Source: Auanema rhodensis
Taxonomy: Eukaryota; Nematoda; Chromadorea; Rhabditida; Rhabditidae
Reading direction: 5' to 3'
DNA: 64,000 nt
Assembly (NCBI GenBank): GCA_964057225.1
Contig: OZ059896.1
Coordinates: 6,696,001 to 6,760,000 of the forward strand
Shown here: positions 34,440 through 47,100 of the stretch, one piece after another
Position numbering within the stretch: the stretch's first letter is position 1
Layout of the letters: each line of letters begins with the position of its first letter
The notes under the pieces: generated by a model
Seen by the model: the letters and a program-made list of their open reading frames with translations, nothing else
Database searches by the model: none
What the model was told of the DNA's origin: nothing
Position numbers and translations under genes: made by a program

Positions 34440-34565
34440 CTCCTTCTCTTGGTTTTTGGGGTCCTGCTTCGACTCCTGGGTTCGAGGGTCCACTAGGGTC
34501 TCTGTCCTGGGCTCTCCATCCTGGGCTCCTGGACCTGAGCTTCAATTGGTTGTTCAAGTTCTACG
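34440..34565. other. GC-rich segment of unknown origin
   Basis: A block with several CCTGGG(C/T) motifs abuts the 5' side of the UGT fragment and is strikingly richer in G and C than anything else nearby. On the minus strand it reads as a Pro/Glu/Arg-rich frame leading into the UGT exon but is broken by a TAG. It may be an inserted repeat or a decayed minisatellite. Confidence 0.4.
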
Positions 34566-35117
34566 GGTTTAATTTCATATATTTAAGTTCCATAATAATT
34601 AATATATTTTATAAATATATATTTTCAGTAAAATCAAAGAACAATATTCTTTAAGGGGCGCTCCACTGATAATCATGAATTTGATTCAAATATATTATTC
34701 TTATTTGATCAAAATGAAAATATTTTATTTAATTATTTCAATGAATTCATGTAATTAAATAATATTATATAATATATATTTTTGTATATGACATGAAACG
34801 ATTGTCGCCCTATATATGTATATCTAACCTTTTAGCATGTTCCCATATTTTGAAAAACTTTAAAACTTTTCTCTGTAACTTGAACTTTGATTTTGTTTAT
34901 TTTCTTTTGGTTCTATACCTGTCGTCCATGTTTTATTGACAACATATCTTTTCTTCCAACAACGCGTAGTTCAACTTTTCGTTTTAAAATAAACAAATAT
35001 TTTTCAATTTCTGTCTTGCGCATTCAATTTAGAAAATTTTATCGTTTCAAGAAAGCTTGAAAATTCGTAAACAGCAACACACAGAAATAAAACTATCTCT
35101 GACATTTAACATGATTG
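34566..35117. other. AT-rich spacer before the tRNA
   Basis: No gene or repeat is recognised here. It forms the 5' flank of the tRNA-His gene. Confidence 0.6.
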
Positions 35118-35189
35118 GCCCAAGTAGTATAGTGGTTAGTACTCCACGTTGTGGCCGTGGCGACACAGGTTCGATTCCTGTCTTGGGCA
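35118..35189 (+). tRNA. tRNA-His (GTG)
   Basis: A complete 72-nt cloverleaf without intron. Acceptor arms GCCCAAG (35118-35124) and CTTGGGC (35182-35188) pair over 7 bp, and A at 35189 is the discriminator. The D-arm region contains TAGTGGTTAGTA (box A). Anticodon stem CCACG/CGTGG encloses a loop with GTG at 35151-35153. The T arm is ACAGG/CCTGT around TTCGATT (box B). G at 35117 precedes the gene, although in eukaryotes the G-1 of tRNA-His is added after transcription. It decodes CAC/CAT. The gene looks functional and lies directly beside the satellite array. Confidence 0.97.
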
Positions 35190-35193
35190 GTTC

Positions 35194-35205
35194 TTTTGCC
35201 TTTTT
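35194..35205 (+). terminator. Pol III terminator of tRNA-His
   Basis: TTTT at 35194-35197 and TTTTT at 35201-35205 begin 5 nt after the end of the tRNA, the usual position for RNA polymerase III termination. Confidence 0.8.
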
Positions 35206-35960
35206 CTATTCTACATATCTGAAGTTTTCTCAACTTATTTTGAAAAACTGAGGTGCAATAGTGTATTTGATTTTTTTTTGACTATTCTGATTTGATTTTC
35301 GTTGATGATCTTTGAGTAAATCCGACATTCACCGGGTACAACATACCTACAGCCTGAACTTTTTTGTGAACAAATCTTATGAATTGGGTCGATATAAACC
35401 TTTTTACCGGAAACAGGAGAACTCGGAGCAAAATCTCACTAAGATTTTCAGATTCTACACATCTGAATACCCAACTTCAGACTATTTTAGTTTTATTTTA
35501 GTTGATGATCTTCGAGTAATTCGAACATTCACCGGGCACAACATACCTACAGCCTGAACTTTTTTGTGAACAAATCTTATGAATTGGGTCGATATTCTCC
35601 TGTTTTACCGGAAACAGGAGAACTCGGAGCAAAATCTCACTAAGATTTTCAGATTCTACACATCTGAATACCCAACTTCAGACTATTTTAGTTTTATTTT
35701 AGTTGATGATCTTCGAGTAATTCGAACATTCACCGGGCACAACGTGCCTACAGCCTGAACTTTTTTGTGAACAAATCTTATGAATTGGGTCGATATTCTC
35801 CTGTTTTACCGGAAACAGGAGAAGTCCGAGCAAAATCTTACTAAGATTTTCAGATTCTACACATCTGAATACCCAACCTTAGACTATTTTAGTTTTATTT
35901 TAGTTGATGATCTTCGAGTAATTCGAACATTCACCGGGCACAACGTGCCTACAGCCTGAA
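35206..35960. repeat. Diverged edge units of the satellite
   Basis: The first units differ from interior ones: TATGAATTGGGTCG replaces TGTGGATGGTGTCG, ATACCT or CGAGTAA variants are frequent, and two units (near 35597 and 35798) carry TATTCTCCTGTTTTACCGG in place of TATAAACCTTTTTTCCGG. Divergence at the array edge with homogeneity inside is the usual pattern under unequal exchange. Confidence 0.85.
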
Positions 35961-36049
35961 CTTTTTTGTGAACAAATCTTGTGGATGGTGTCGATATAAA
36001 CCTTTTTTCCGGAAACAGGAGAAGTCCGAGCAAAATCTTACTAAGATTT

Positions 36050-39000
36050 TCAGATTCTACACATCTGAATACCCAACCTTAGACTATTTTAGTTTTATTT
36101 TAGTTGATGATCTTTGAGTAATTCGAACATTCACCGGGCACAACGTGACTACAGCCTGAACTTTTTTGTGAACAAATCTTGTGGATGGTGTCGATCTAAA
36201 CCTTTTTTCCGGAAGCAGGAGAACTCCGAGCAAAATCTTACTAAGATTTTCAGATTCTACACATCTGAATACCCAACCTTAGACTATTTTAGTTTTATTT
36301 TAGTTGATGATCTTTGAGTAATTCGAACATTCACCGGGCACAACGTGACTACAGCCTGAACTTTTTTGTGAACAAATCTTGTGGATGGTGTCGATATAAA
36401 CCTTTTTTCCGGAAACAGGAGAACTCGGAGCAAAATCTCACTAATTTTTTCAGATTCTACACATCTGAATACCCAACCTTAGACTATTTTAGTTTTATTT
36501 TAGTTGATGATCTTTGAGTAATTCGAACATTCACCGGGCACAACGTGACTACAGCCTGAACTTTTTTGTGAACAAATCTTGTGGATGGTGTCGATATAAA
36601 CCTTTTTTCCGGAAACAGGAGAACTCCGAGCGAAATCTTACTAAGATTTTCAGATTCTACACATCTGAATACCCAACCTTAGACTATTTTAGTTTTATTT
36701 TAGTTGATGATCTTTGAGTAATTCGAACATTCACCGGGCACAACGTGACTACAGCCTGAACTTTTTTGTGAACAAATCTTGTGGATGGTGTCGATATAAA
36801 CCTTTTTTCCGGAAACAGGAGAACTCCGAGCGAAATCTTACTAAGATTTTCAGATTCTACACATCTGAATACCCAACCTTAGACTATTTTAGTTTTATTT
36901 TAGTTGATGATCTTTGAGTAATTCGAACATTCACCGGGCACAACGTGACTACAGCCTGAACTTTTTTGTGAACAAATCTTGTGGATGGTGTCGATATAAA
37001 CCTTTTTTCCGGAAATAGGAGAAGTCCGAGCAAAATCTTACTAAAATTTTCAGATTCTACACATCTGAATACCCAACCTTAGACTATTTTAGTTTTATTT
37101 TAGTTGATGATCTTTGAGTAATTCGAACATTCACCGGGCACAACGTGCCTACAGCCTGAACTTTTTTGTGAACAAATCTTGTGGATGGTGTCGATATAAA
37201 CCTTTTTTCCGGAAACAGGAGAACTCGGAGCAAAATCTCACTAATTTTTTCAGATTCTACACATCTGAATACCCAACCTTAGACTATTTTAGTTTTATTT
37301 TAGTTGATGATCTTTGAGTAATTCGAACATTCACCGGGCACAACGTGACTACAGCCTGAACTTTTTTGTGAACAAATCTTGTGGATGGTGTCGATATAAA
37401 CCTTTTTTCCGGAAACAGGAGAACTCGGAGCAAAATCTGACTCGGAAATTCCGATTCTACACATTTGAATACCCAACCTCAAGGTGTTTTTGTTTTGTTT
37501 TAGTTGATGATCTTGGAGTAAATCGGGCATTTACCGGGCACAACGTGCCTACAGCCTGAACTTTTTCGTGAACAAATCTTGTGAATGGGATCGATATAAA
37601 CCTTTTTTTCGGAAACAGGAGAACTCGGAGCAAAATCTCACTAATTTTTTCAGATTCTACACATCTGAATACCCAACCTTAGACTATTTTAGTTTTATTT
37701 TAGTTGATGATCTTTGAGTAATTCGAACATTCACCGGGCACAACGTGCCTACAGCCTGAACTTTTTTGTGAACAAATCTTGTGGATGGTGTCGATATAAA
37801 CCTTTTTTCCGGAAACAGGAGAACTCGGAGCAAAATCTCACTAATTTTTTCAGATTCTACACATCTGAATACCCAACCTTAGACTATTTTAGTTTTATTT
37901 TAGTTGATGATCTTTGAGTAATTCGAACATTCACCGGGCACAACGTGACTACAGCCTGAACTTTTTTGTGAACAAATCTTGTGGATGGTGTCGATCTAAA
38001 CCTTTTTTCCGGAAGCAGGAGAACTCCGAGCAAAATCTTACTAAGATTTTCAGATTCTACACATCTGAATACCCAACCTTAGACTATTTTAGTTTTATTT
38101 TAGTTGATGATCTTTGAGTAATTCGAACATTCACCGGGCACAACGTGACTACAGCCTGAACTTTTTTGTGAACAAATCTTGTGGATGGTGTCGATATAAA
38201 CCTTTTTTCCGGAAACAGGAGAACTCGGAGCAAAATCTCACTAATTTTTTCAGATTCTACACATCTGAATACCCAACCTTAGACTATTTTAGTTTTATTT
38301 TAGTTGATGATCTTTGAGTAATTCGAACATTCACCGGGCACAACGTGACTACAGCCTGAACTTTTTTGTGAACAAATCTTGTGGATGGTGTCGATATAAA
38401 CCTTTTTTCCGGAAACAGGAGAACTCCGAGCGAAATCTTACTAAGATTTTCAGATTCTACACATCTGAATACCCAACCTTAGACTATTTTAGTTTTATTT
38501 TAGTTGATGATCTTTGAGTAATTCGAACATTCACCGGGCACAACGTGACTACAGCCTGAACTTTTTTGTGAACAAATCTTGTGGATGGTGTCGATATAAA
38601 CCTTTTTTCCGGAAACAGGAGAACTCCGAGCGAAATCTTACTAAGATTTTCAGATTCTACACATCTGAATACCCAACCTTAGACTATTTTAGTTTTATTT
38701 TAGTTGATGATCTTTGAGTAATTCGAACATTCACCGGGCACAACGTGACTACAGCCTGAACTTTTTTGTGAACAAATCTTGTGGATGGTGTCGATATAAA
38801 CCTTTTTTCCGGAAATAGGAGAAGTCCGAGCAAAATCTTACTAAAATTTTCAGATTCTACACATCTGAATACCCAACCTTAGACTATTTTAGTTTTATTT
38901 TAGTTGATGATCTTTGAGTAATTCGAACATTCACCGGGCACAACGTGCCTACAGCCTGAACTTTTTTGTGAACAAATCTTGTGGATGGTGTCGATATAAA

Positions 39001-39649
39001 CCTTTTTTCCGGAAACAGGAGAACTCGGAGCAAAATCTCACTAATTTTTTCAGATTCTACACATCTGAATACCCAACCTTAGACTATTTTAGTTTTATTT
39101 TAGTTGATGATCTTTGAGTAATTCGAACATTCACCGGGCACAACGTGACTACAGCCTGAACTTTTTTGTGAACAAATCTTGTGGATGGTGTCGATATAAA
39201 CCTTTTTTCCGGAAACAGGAGAACTCGGAGCAAAATCTGACTCGGAAATTCCGATTCTACACATTTGAATACCCAACCTCAAGGTGTTTTTGTTTTGTTT
39301 TAGTTGATGATCTTGGAGTAAATCGGGCATTTACCGGGCACAACGTGCCTACAGCCTGAACTTTTTCGTGAACAAATCTTGTGAATGGGATCGATATAAA
39401 CCTTTTTTTCGGAAACAGGAGAACTCGGAGCAAAATCTCACTAATTTTTTCAGATTCTACACATCTGAATACCCAACCTTAGACTATTTTAGTTTTATTT
39501 TAGTTGATGATCTTTGAGTAATTCGAACATTCACCGGGCACAACGTGCCTACAGCCTGAACTTTTTTGTGAACAAATCTTGTGGATGGTGTCGATATAAA
39601 CCTTTTTTCCGGAAACAGGAGAACTCGGAGCAAAATCTCACTAATTTTT
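36050..39649. repeat. Duplicated 1800-bp higher-order block (nine units)
   Basis: 36050-37849 and 37850-39649 show the same ordered series of nine unit variants, including the CGATCTAAAC/GGAAGCAGG unit, two units with GAGCGAAATC, a unit with GGAAATAGGAGAAG, one strongly diverged unit (near 37435 and 39235) and a unit with CTTTTTCGTG (37561 and 39361). Similarity continues a little past the second copy, to about 39795. Confidence 0.88.
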
Positions 39650-40913
39650 TCAGATTCTACACATCTGAATACCCAACCTTAGACTATTTTAGTTTTATTT
39701 TAGTTGATGATCTTTGAGTAATTCGAACATTCACCGGGCACAACGTGACTACAGCCTGAACTTTTTTGTGAACAAATCTTGTGGATGGTGTCGATATAAA
39801 CCTTTTTTCCGGAAACAGGAGAACTCGGAGCAAAATCTCACTAATTTTTTCAGATTCTACACATCTGAATACCCAACCTTAGACTATTTTAGTTTTATTT
39901 TAGTTGATGATCTTTGAGTAATTCGAACATTCACCGGGCACAACGTGCCTACAGCCTGAACTTTTTTGTGAACAAATCTTGTGGATGGTGTCGATATAAA
40001 CCTTTTTTCCGGAAACAGGAGAACTCGGAGCAAAATCTCACTAATTTTTTCAGATTCTACACATCTGAATACCCAACCTTAGACTATTTTAGTTTTATTT
40101 TAGTTGATGATCTTTGAGTAATTCGAACATTCACCGGGCACAACGTGACTACAGCCTGAACTTTTTTGTGAACAAATCTTGTGGATGGTGTCGATATAAA
40201 CCTTTTTTCCGGAAACAGGAGAACTCGGAGCAAAATCTGACTCGGAAATTCCGATTCTACACATTTGAATACCCAACCTCAAGGTGTTTTTGTTTTGTTT
40301 TAGTTGATGATCTTGGAGTAAATCGGGCATTCACCGGGCACAACGTGACTACAGCCTGAACTTTTTTGTGAACAAATCTTGTGGATGGTGTCGATATAAA
40401 CCTTTTTTCCGGAAACAGGAGAACTCGGAGCAAAATCTCACTAATTTTTTCAGATTCTACACATCTGAATACCCAACCTTAGACTATTTTAGTTTTATTT
40501 TAGTTGATGATCTTGGAGTAAATCGCAGATTCAACGGGCACAACGTGCCTACCGCCTGAACTTTTTTGTGAACAAATCTTGTGGATGGTGTCGATCTAAA
40601 CCTTTTTTCCGGAAACAGGAGAACTCGGAGCAAAATCTCACTAATTTTTTCAGATTCTACACATCTGAATACCCAACCTTAGACTATTTTAGTGTTATTT
40701 TAGTTGATGATCTTTGAGTAATTCGAACATTCACCGGGCACAACGTGACTACAGCCTGAACTTTTTTGTGAACAAATCTTGTGGATGGTGTCGATATAAA
40801 CCTTTTTTCCGGAAGCAGGAGAACTCCGAGCAAAATCTTACTAAGATTTTCAGATTCTACACATCTGAATACCCAACCTTAGACTATTTTAGTTTTATTT
40901 TAGTTGATGATCT

Positions 40914-41713
40914 TTGAGTAATTCGAACATTCACCGGGCACAACGTGACTACAGCCTGAACTTTTTTGTGAACAAATCTTGTGGATGGTGTCGATATAAA
41001 CCTTTTTTCCGGAAACAGGAGAAGTCCGAGCAAAATCTTACTAAGATTTTCAGATTCTACACATCTGAATACCCAACCTTAGACTATTTTAGTTTTATTT
41101 TAGTTGATGATCTTTGAGTAATTCGAACATTCACCGGGCACAACGTGACTACAGCCTGAACTTTTTTGTGAACAAATCTTGTGGATGGTGTCGATCTAAA
41201 CCTTTTTTCCGGAAGCAGGAGAACTCCGAGCAAAATCTTACTAAGATTTTCAGATTCTACACATCTGAATACCCAACCTTAGACTATTTTAGTTTTATTT
41301 TAGTTGATGATCTTTGAGTAATTCGAACATTCACCGGGCACAACGTGACTACAGCCTGAACTTTTTTGTGAACAAATCTTGTGGATGGTGTCGATATAAA
41401 CCTTTTTTCCGGAAACAGGAGAAGTCCGAGCAAAATCTTACTAAGATTTTCAGATTCTACACATCTGAATACCCAACCTTAGACTATTTTAGTTTTATTT
41501 TAGTTGATGATCTTTGAGTAATTCGAACATTCACCGGGCACAACGTGACTACAGCCTGAACTTTTTTGTGAACAAATCTTGTGGATGGTGTCGATCTAAA
41601 CCTTTTTTCCGGAAGCAGGAGAACTCCGAGCAAAATCTTACTAAGATTTTCAGATTCTACACATCTGAATACCCAACCTTAGACTATTTTAGTTTTATTT
41701 TAGTTGATGATCT
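40914..41713. repeat. Alternating 400-bp dimer
   Basis: Units with GGAAACAGGAGAAGTCC alternate with units having CGATCTAAAC and GGAAGCAGGAGAACTCC, giving two consecutive 400-bp dimers. The same alternation reappears at about 50710-51310. Confidence 0.8.
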
Positions 41714-44700
41714 TTGAGTAATTCGAACATTCACCGGGCACAACGTGACTACAGCCTGAACTTTTTTGTGAACAAATCTTGTGGATGGTGTCGATATAAA
41801 CCTTTTTTCCGGAAACAGGAGAACTCCGAGCGAAATCTTACTAAGATTTTCAGATTCTACACATCTGAATACCCAACCTCAGACTATTTTAGTTTTATTT
41901 TAGTTGATGATCTTTGAGTAGTTCGAACATTCACCGGGCACAACGTACCTACAGCCTGAACTTTTTTGTGAACAAATCTTGTGGATGGTGTCGATATAAA
42001 CCTTTTTTCCGGAAACAGGAGAACTCAGAGCAAAATCTCACTAATTTTTTCAGATTCTACACATCTGAATACCCAACCTTAGACTATTTTAGTTTTATTT
42101 TAGTTGATGATCTTTGAGTAATTCGAACATTCACCGGGCACAACGTGACTACAGCCTGAACTTTTTTGTGAACAAATCTTGTGGATGGTGTCGATCTAAA
42201 CCTTTTTTCCGGAAACAGGAGAACTCAGAGCAAAATCTCACTAATTTTTTCAGATTCTACACATCTGAATACCCAACCTTAGACTATTTTAGTTTTATTT
42301 TAGTTGATGATCTTGGAGTAATTCGAACATTCACCGGGCACAACGTGACTACAGCCTGAACTTTTTTGTGAACAAATCTTGTGGATGGTGTCGATATAAA
42401 CCTTTTTTCCGGAAACAGGAGAACTCGGAGCAAAATCTCACTAATTTTTTCAGATTCTACACATCTGAATACCCAACCTTAGACTATTTTAGTTTTATTT
42501 TAGTTGATGATCTTGGAGTAATTCGAACATTCACCGGGCACAACGTGCCTACAGCCTGAACTTTTTTGTGAACAAATCTTGTGGATGGTGTCGATATAAA
42601 CCTTTTTTCCGGAAACAGGAGAACTCGGAGCAAAATCTCACTAATTTTTTCAGATTCTACACATCTGAATACCCAACCTTAGACTATTTTAGTTTTATTT
42701 TAGTTGATGATCTTGGAGTAAATCGCAGATTCAACGGGCACAACGTGCCTACCGCCTGAACTTTTTTGTGAACAAATCTTGTGGATGGTGTCGATCTAAA
42801 CCTTTTTTCCGGAAACAGGAGAACTCGGAGCAAAATCTCACTAATTTTTTCAGATTCTACACATCTGAATACCCAACCTTAGACTATTTTAGTTTTATTT
42901 TAGTTGATGATCTTGGAGTAATTCGAACATTCACCGGGCACAACGTGCCTACAGCCTGAACTTTTTTGTGAACAAATCTTGTGGATGGTGTCGATATAAA
43001 CCTTTTTTCCGGAAACAGGAGAACTCGGAGCAAAATCTCACTAATTTTTTCAGATTCTACACATCTGAATACCCAACCTTAGACTATTTTAGTTTTATTT
43101 TAGTTGATGATCTTGGAGTAATTCGAACATTCACCGGGCACAACGTGACTACAGCCTGAACTTTTTTGTGAACAAATCTTGTGGATGGTGTCGATATAAA
43201 CCTTTTTTCCGGAAACAGGAGAACTCGTAGCAAAATCTCACTAATTTTTTCAGATTCTACACATCTGAATACCCAACCTTAGACTATTTTAGTTTTATTT
43301 TAGTTGATGATCTTTGAGTAATTCGAACATTCACCGGGCACAACGTGCCTACCGCCTGAACTTTTTTGTGAACAAATCTTGTGGATGGTGTCGATCTAAA
43401 CCTTTTTTCCGGAAACAGGAGAACTCGGAGCAAAATCTCACTAATTTTTTCAGATCCTACACATCTGAATACCCAACCTTAGACTATTTTAGTTTTATTT
43501 TAGTTGATGATCTTGGAGTAATTCGAACATTCACCGGGCACAACGTGCCTACCGCCTGAACTTTTTTGTGAACAAATCTTGTGGATGGTGTCGATCTAAA
43601 CCTTTTTTCCGGAAACAGGAGAACTCGGAGCAAAATCTCACTAATTTTTTCAGATTCTACACATCTGAATACCCAACCTTAGACTATTTTAGTTTTATTT
43701 TAGTTGATGATCTTTGAGTAATTCGAACATTCACCGGGCACAACGTGACTACAGCCTGAACTTTTTTGTGAACAAATCTTGTGGATGGTGTCGATATAAA
43801 CCTTTTTTCCGGAAACAGGAGAACTCGGAGCAAAATCTCACTAATTTTTTCAGATTCTACACATCTGAATACCCAACCTTAGACTATTTTAGTTTTATTT
43901 TAGTTGATGATCTTGGAGTAATTCGAACATTCACCGGGCACAACGTGACTACAGCCTGAACTTTTTTGTGAACAAATCTTGTGGATGGTGTCGATATAAA
44001 CCTTTTTTCCGGAAACAGGAGAACTCGGAGCAAAATCTCACTAATTTTTTCAGATTCTACACATCTGAATACCCAACCTTAGACTATTTTAGTTTTATTT
44101 TAGTTGATGATCTTGGAGTAATTCGAACATTCACCGGGCACAACGTGACTACAGCCTGAACTTTTTTGTGAACAAATCTTGTGGATGGTGTCGATATAAA
44201 CCTTTTTTCCGGAAACAGGAGAACTCGGAGCAAAATCTCACTAATTTTTTCAGATTCTACACATCTGAATACCCAACCTTAGACTATTTTAGTTTTATTT
44301 TAGTTGATGATCTTGGAGTAAATCGCAGATTCAACGGGCACAACGTGCCTACCGCCTGAACTTTTTTGTGAACAAATCTTGTGGATGGTGTCGATATAAA
44401 CCTTTTTTCCGGAAACAGGAGAACTCGGAGCAAAATCTCACTAATTTTTTCAGATTCTACACATCTGAATACCCAACCTTAGACTATTTTAGTTTTATTT
44501 TAGTTGATGATCTTGGAGTAATTCGAACATTCACCGGGCACAACGTGACTACAGCCTGAACTTTTTTGTGAACAAATCTTGTGGATGGTGTCGATATAAA
44601 CCTTTTTTCCGGAAACAGGAGAACTCGGAGCAAAATCTCACTAATTTTTTCAGATTCTACACATCTGAATACCCAACCTTAGACTATTTTAGTTTTATTT

Positions 44701-47040
44701 TAGTTGATGATCTTTGAGTAATTCGAACATTCACCGGGCACAACGTGCCTACCGCCTGAACTTTTTTGTGAACAAATCTTGTGGATGGTGTCGATCTAAA
44801 CTTTTTCCGGAAACAGGAGAACTCGGAGCAAAATCTCACTAATTTTTTCAGATTCTACACATCTGAATACCCAACCTTAGACTATTTTAGTTTTATTTTA
44901 GTTGATGATCTTGGAGTAATTCGAACATTCACCGGGCACAACGTGACTACAGCCTGAACTTTTTTGTGAACAAATCTTGTGGATGGTGTCGATATAAACC
45001 TTTTTTCCGGAAACAGGAGAACTCGGAGCAAAATCTCACTAATTTTTTCAGATTCTACACATCTGAATACCCAACCTTAGACTATTTTAGTTTTATTTTA
45101 GTTGATGATCTTTGAGTAATTCGAACATTCACCGGGCACAACGTGCCTACCGCCTGAACTTTTTTGTGAACAAATCTTGTGGATGGTGTCGATATAAACC
45201 TTTTTTCCGGAAACAGGAGAACTCGGAGCAAAATCTCACTAATTTTTTCAGATTCTACACATCTGAATACCCAACCTTAGACTATTTTAGTTTTATTTTA
45301 GTTGATGATCTTTGAGTAATTCGAACATTCACCGGGCACAACGTGCCTACCGCCTGAACTTTTTTGTGAACAAATCTTGTGGATGGTGTCGATATAAACC
45401 TTTTTTCCGGAAACAGGAGAACTCGGAGCAAAATCTCACTAATTTTTTCAGATTCTACACATCTGAATACCCAACCTTAGACTATTTTAGTTTTATTTTA
45501 GTTGATGATCTTGGAGTAATTCGAACATTCACCGGGCACAACGTGACTACAGCCTGAACTTTTTTGTGAACAAATCTTGTGGATGGTGTCGATATAAACC
45601 TTTTTTCCGGAAACAGGAGAACTCGGAGCAAAATCTCACTAATTTTTTCAGATTCTACACATCTGAATACCCAACCTTAGACTATTTTAGTTTTATTTTA
45701 GTTGATGATCTTTGAGTAATTCGAACATTCACCGGGCACAACGTGCCTACCGCCTGAACTTTTTTGTGAACAAATCTTGTGGATGGTGTCGATCTAAACT
45801 TTTTCCGGAAACAGGAGAACTCGGAGCAAAATCTCACTAATTTTTTCAGATTCTACACATCTGAATACCCAACCTTAGACTATTTTAGTTTTATTTTAGT
45901 TGATGATCTTGGAGTAATTCGAACATTCACCGGGCACAACGTGCCTACCGCCTGAACTTTTTTGTGAACAAATCTTGTGGATGGTGTCGATATAAACCTT
46001 TTTTCCGGAAACAGGAGAACTCGGAGCAAAATCTTACTAATTTTTTCAGATTCTACACATCTGAATACCCAACCTTAGACTATTTTAGTTTTATTTTAGT
46101 TGATGATCTTTGAGTAATTCGAACATTCACCGGGCACAACGTGACTACAGCCTGAACTTTTTTGTGAACAAATCTTGTGGATGGTGTCGATATAAACCTT
46201 TTTTCCGGAAACAGGAGAACTCCGAGCGAAATCTTACTAAGATTTTCAGATTCTACACATCTGAATACCCAACCTTAGACTATTTTAGTTTTATTTTAGT
46301 TGATGATCTTGGAGTAATTCGAACATTCACCGGGCACAACGTGCCTACCGCCTGAACTTTTTTGTGAACAAATCTTGTGGATGGTGTCGATATAAACCTT
46401 TTTTCCGGAAACAGGAGAACTCGGAGCAAAATCTGACTCGGAAATTCCGATTCTACACATTTGAATACCCTACCTCAAGGTGTTTTTGTTTTGTTTTAGT
46501 TGATGATCTTGGAGTAAATCGGGCATTCACCGGGCACAACGTGACTACAGCCTGAACTTTTTTGTGAACAAATCTTGTGGATGGTGTCGATATAAACCTT
46601 TTTTCCGGAAACAGGAGAACTCGGAGCAAAATCTCACTAATTTTTTCAGATTCTACACATCTGAATACCCAACCTTAGACTATTTTAGTTTTATTTTAGT
46701 TGATGATCTTTGAGTAATTCGAACATTCACCGGGCACAACGTGACTACAGCCTGAACTTTTTTGTGAACAAATCTTGTGGATGGTGTCGATATAAACCTT
46801 TTTTCCGGAAACAGGAGAACTCCGAGCAAAATCTCACTAATTTTTTCAGATTCTACACATCTGAATACCCAACCTTAGACTATTTTAGTTTTATTTTAGT
46901 TGATGATCTTTGAGTAATTCGAACATTCACCGGGCACAACGTGACTACAGCCTGAACTTTTTTGTGAACAAATCTTGTGGATGGTGTCGATATAAACCTT
47001 TTTTCCGGAAACAGGAGAACTCGGAGCAAAATCTCACTAA

Positions 47041-47100
47041 TTTTTTCAGATTCTACACATCTGAATACCCAACCTCAAGGTGTTTTTGTTTTGTTTTAGT
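47041..47100. repeat. Mosaic satellite unit
   Basis: The unit has standard sequence up to CACATCTGAATACCCAACCT, then a short tract of the diverged subfamily (CAAGGTGTTTTTGTTTTG), then standard sequence again from the TTGATGATCTTTGAG block. Full diverged-subfamily units occur near 37435, 39235, 40235, 46433, 47433 and 48233. Confidence 0.75.
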
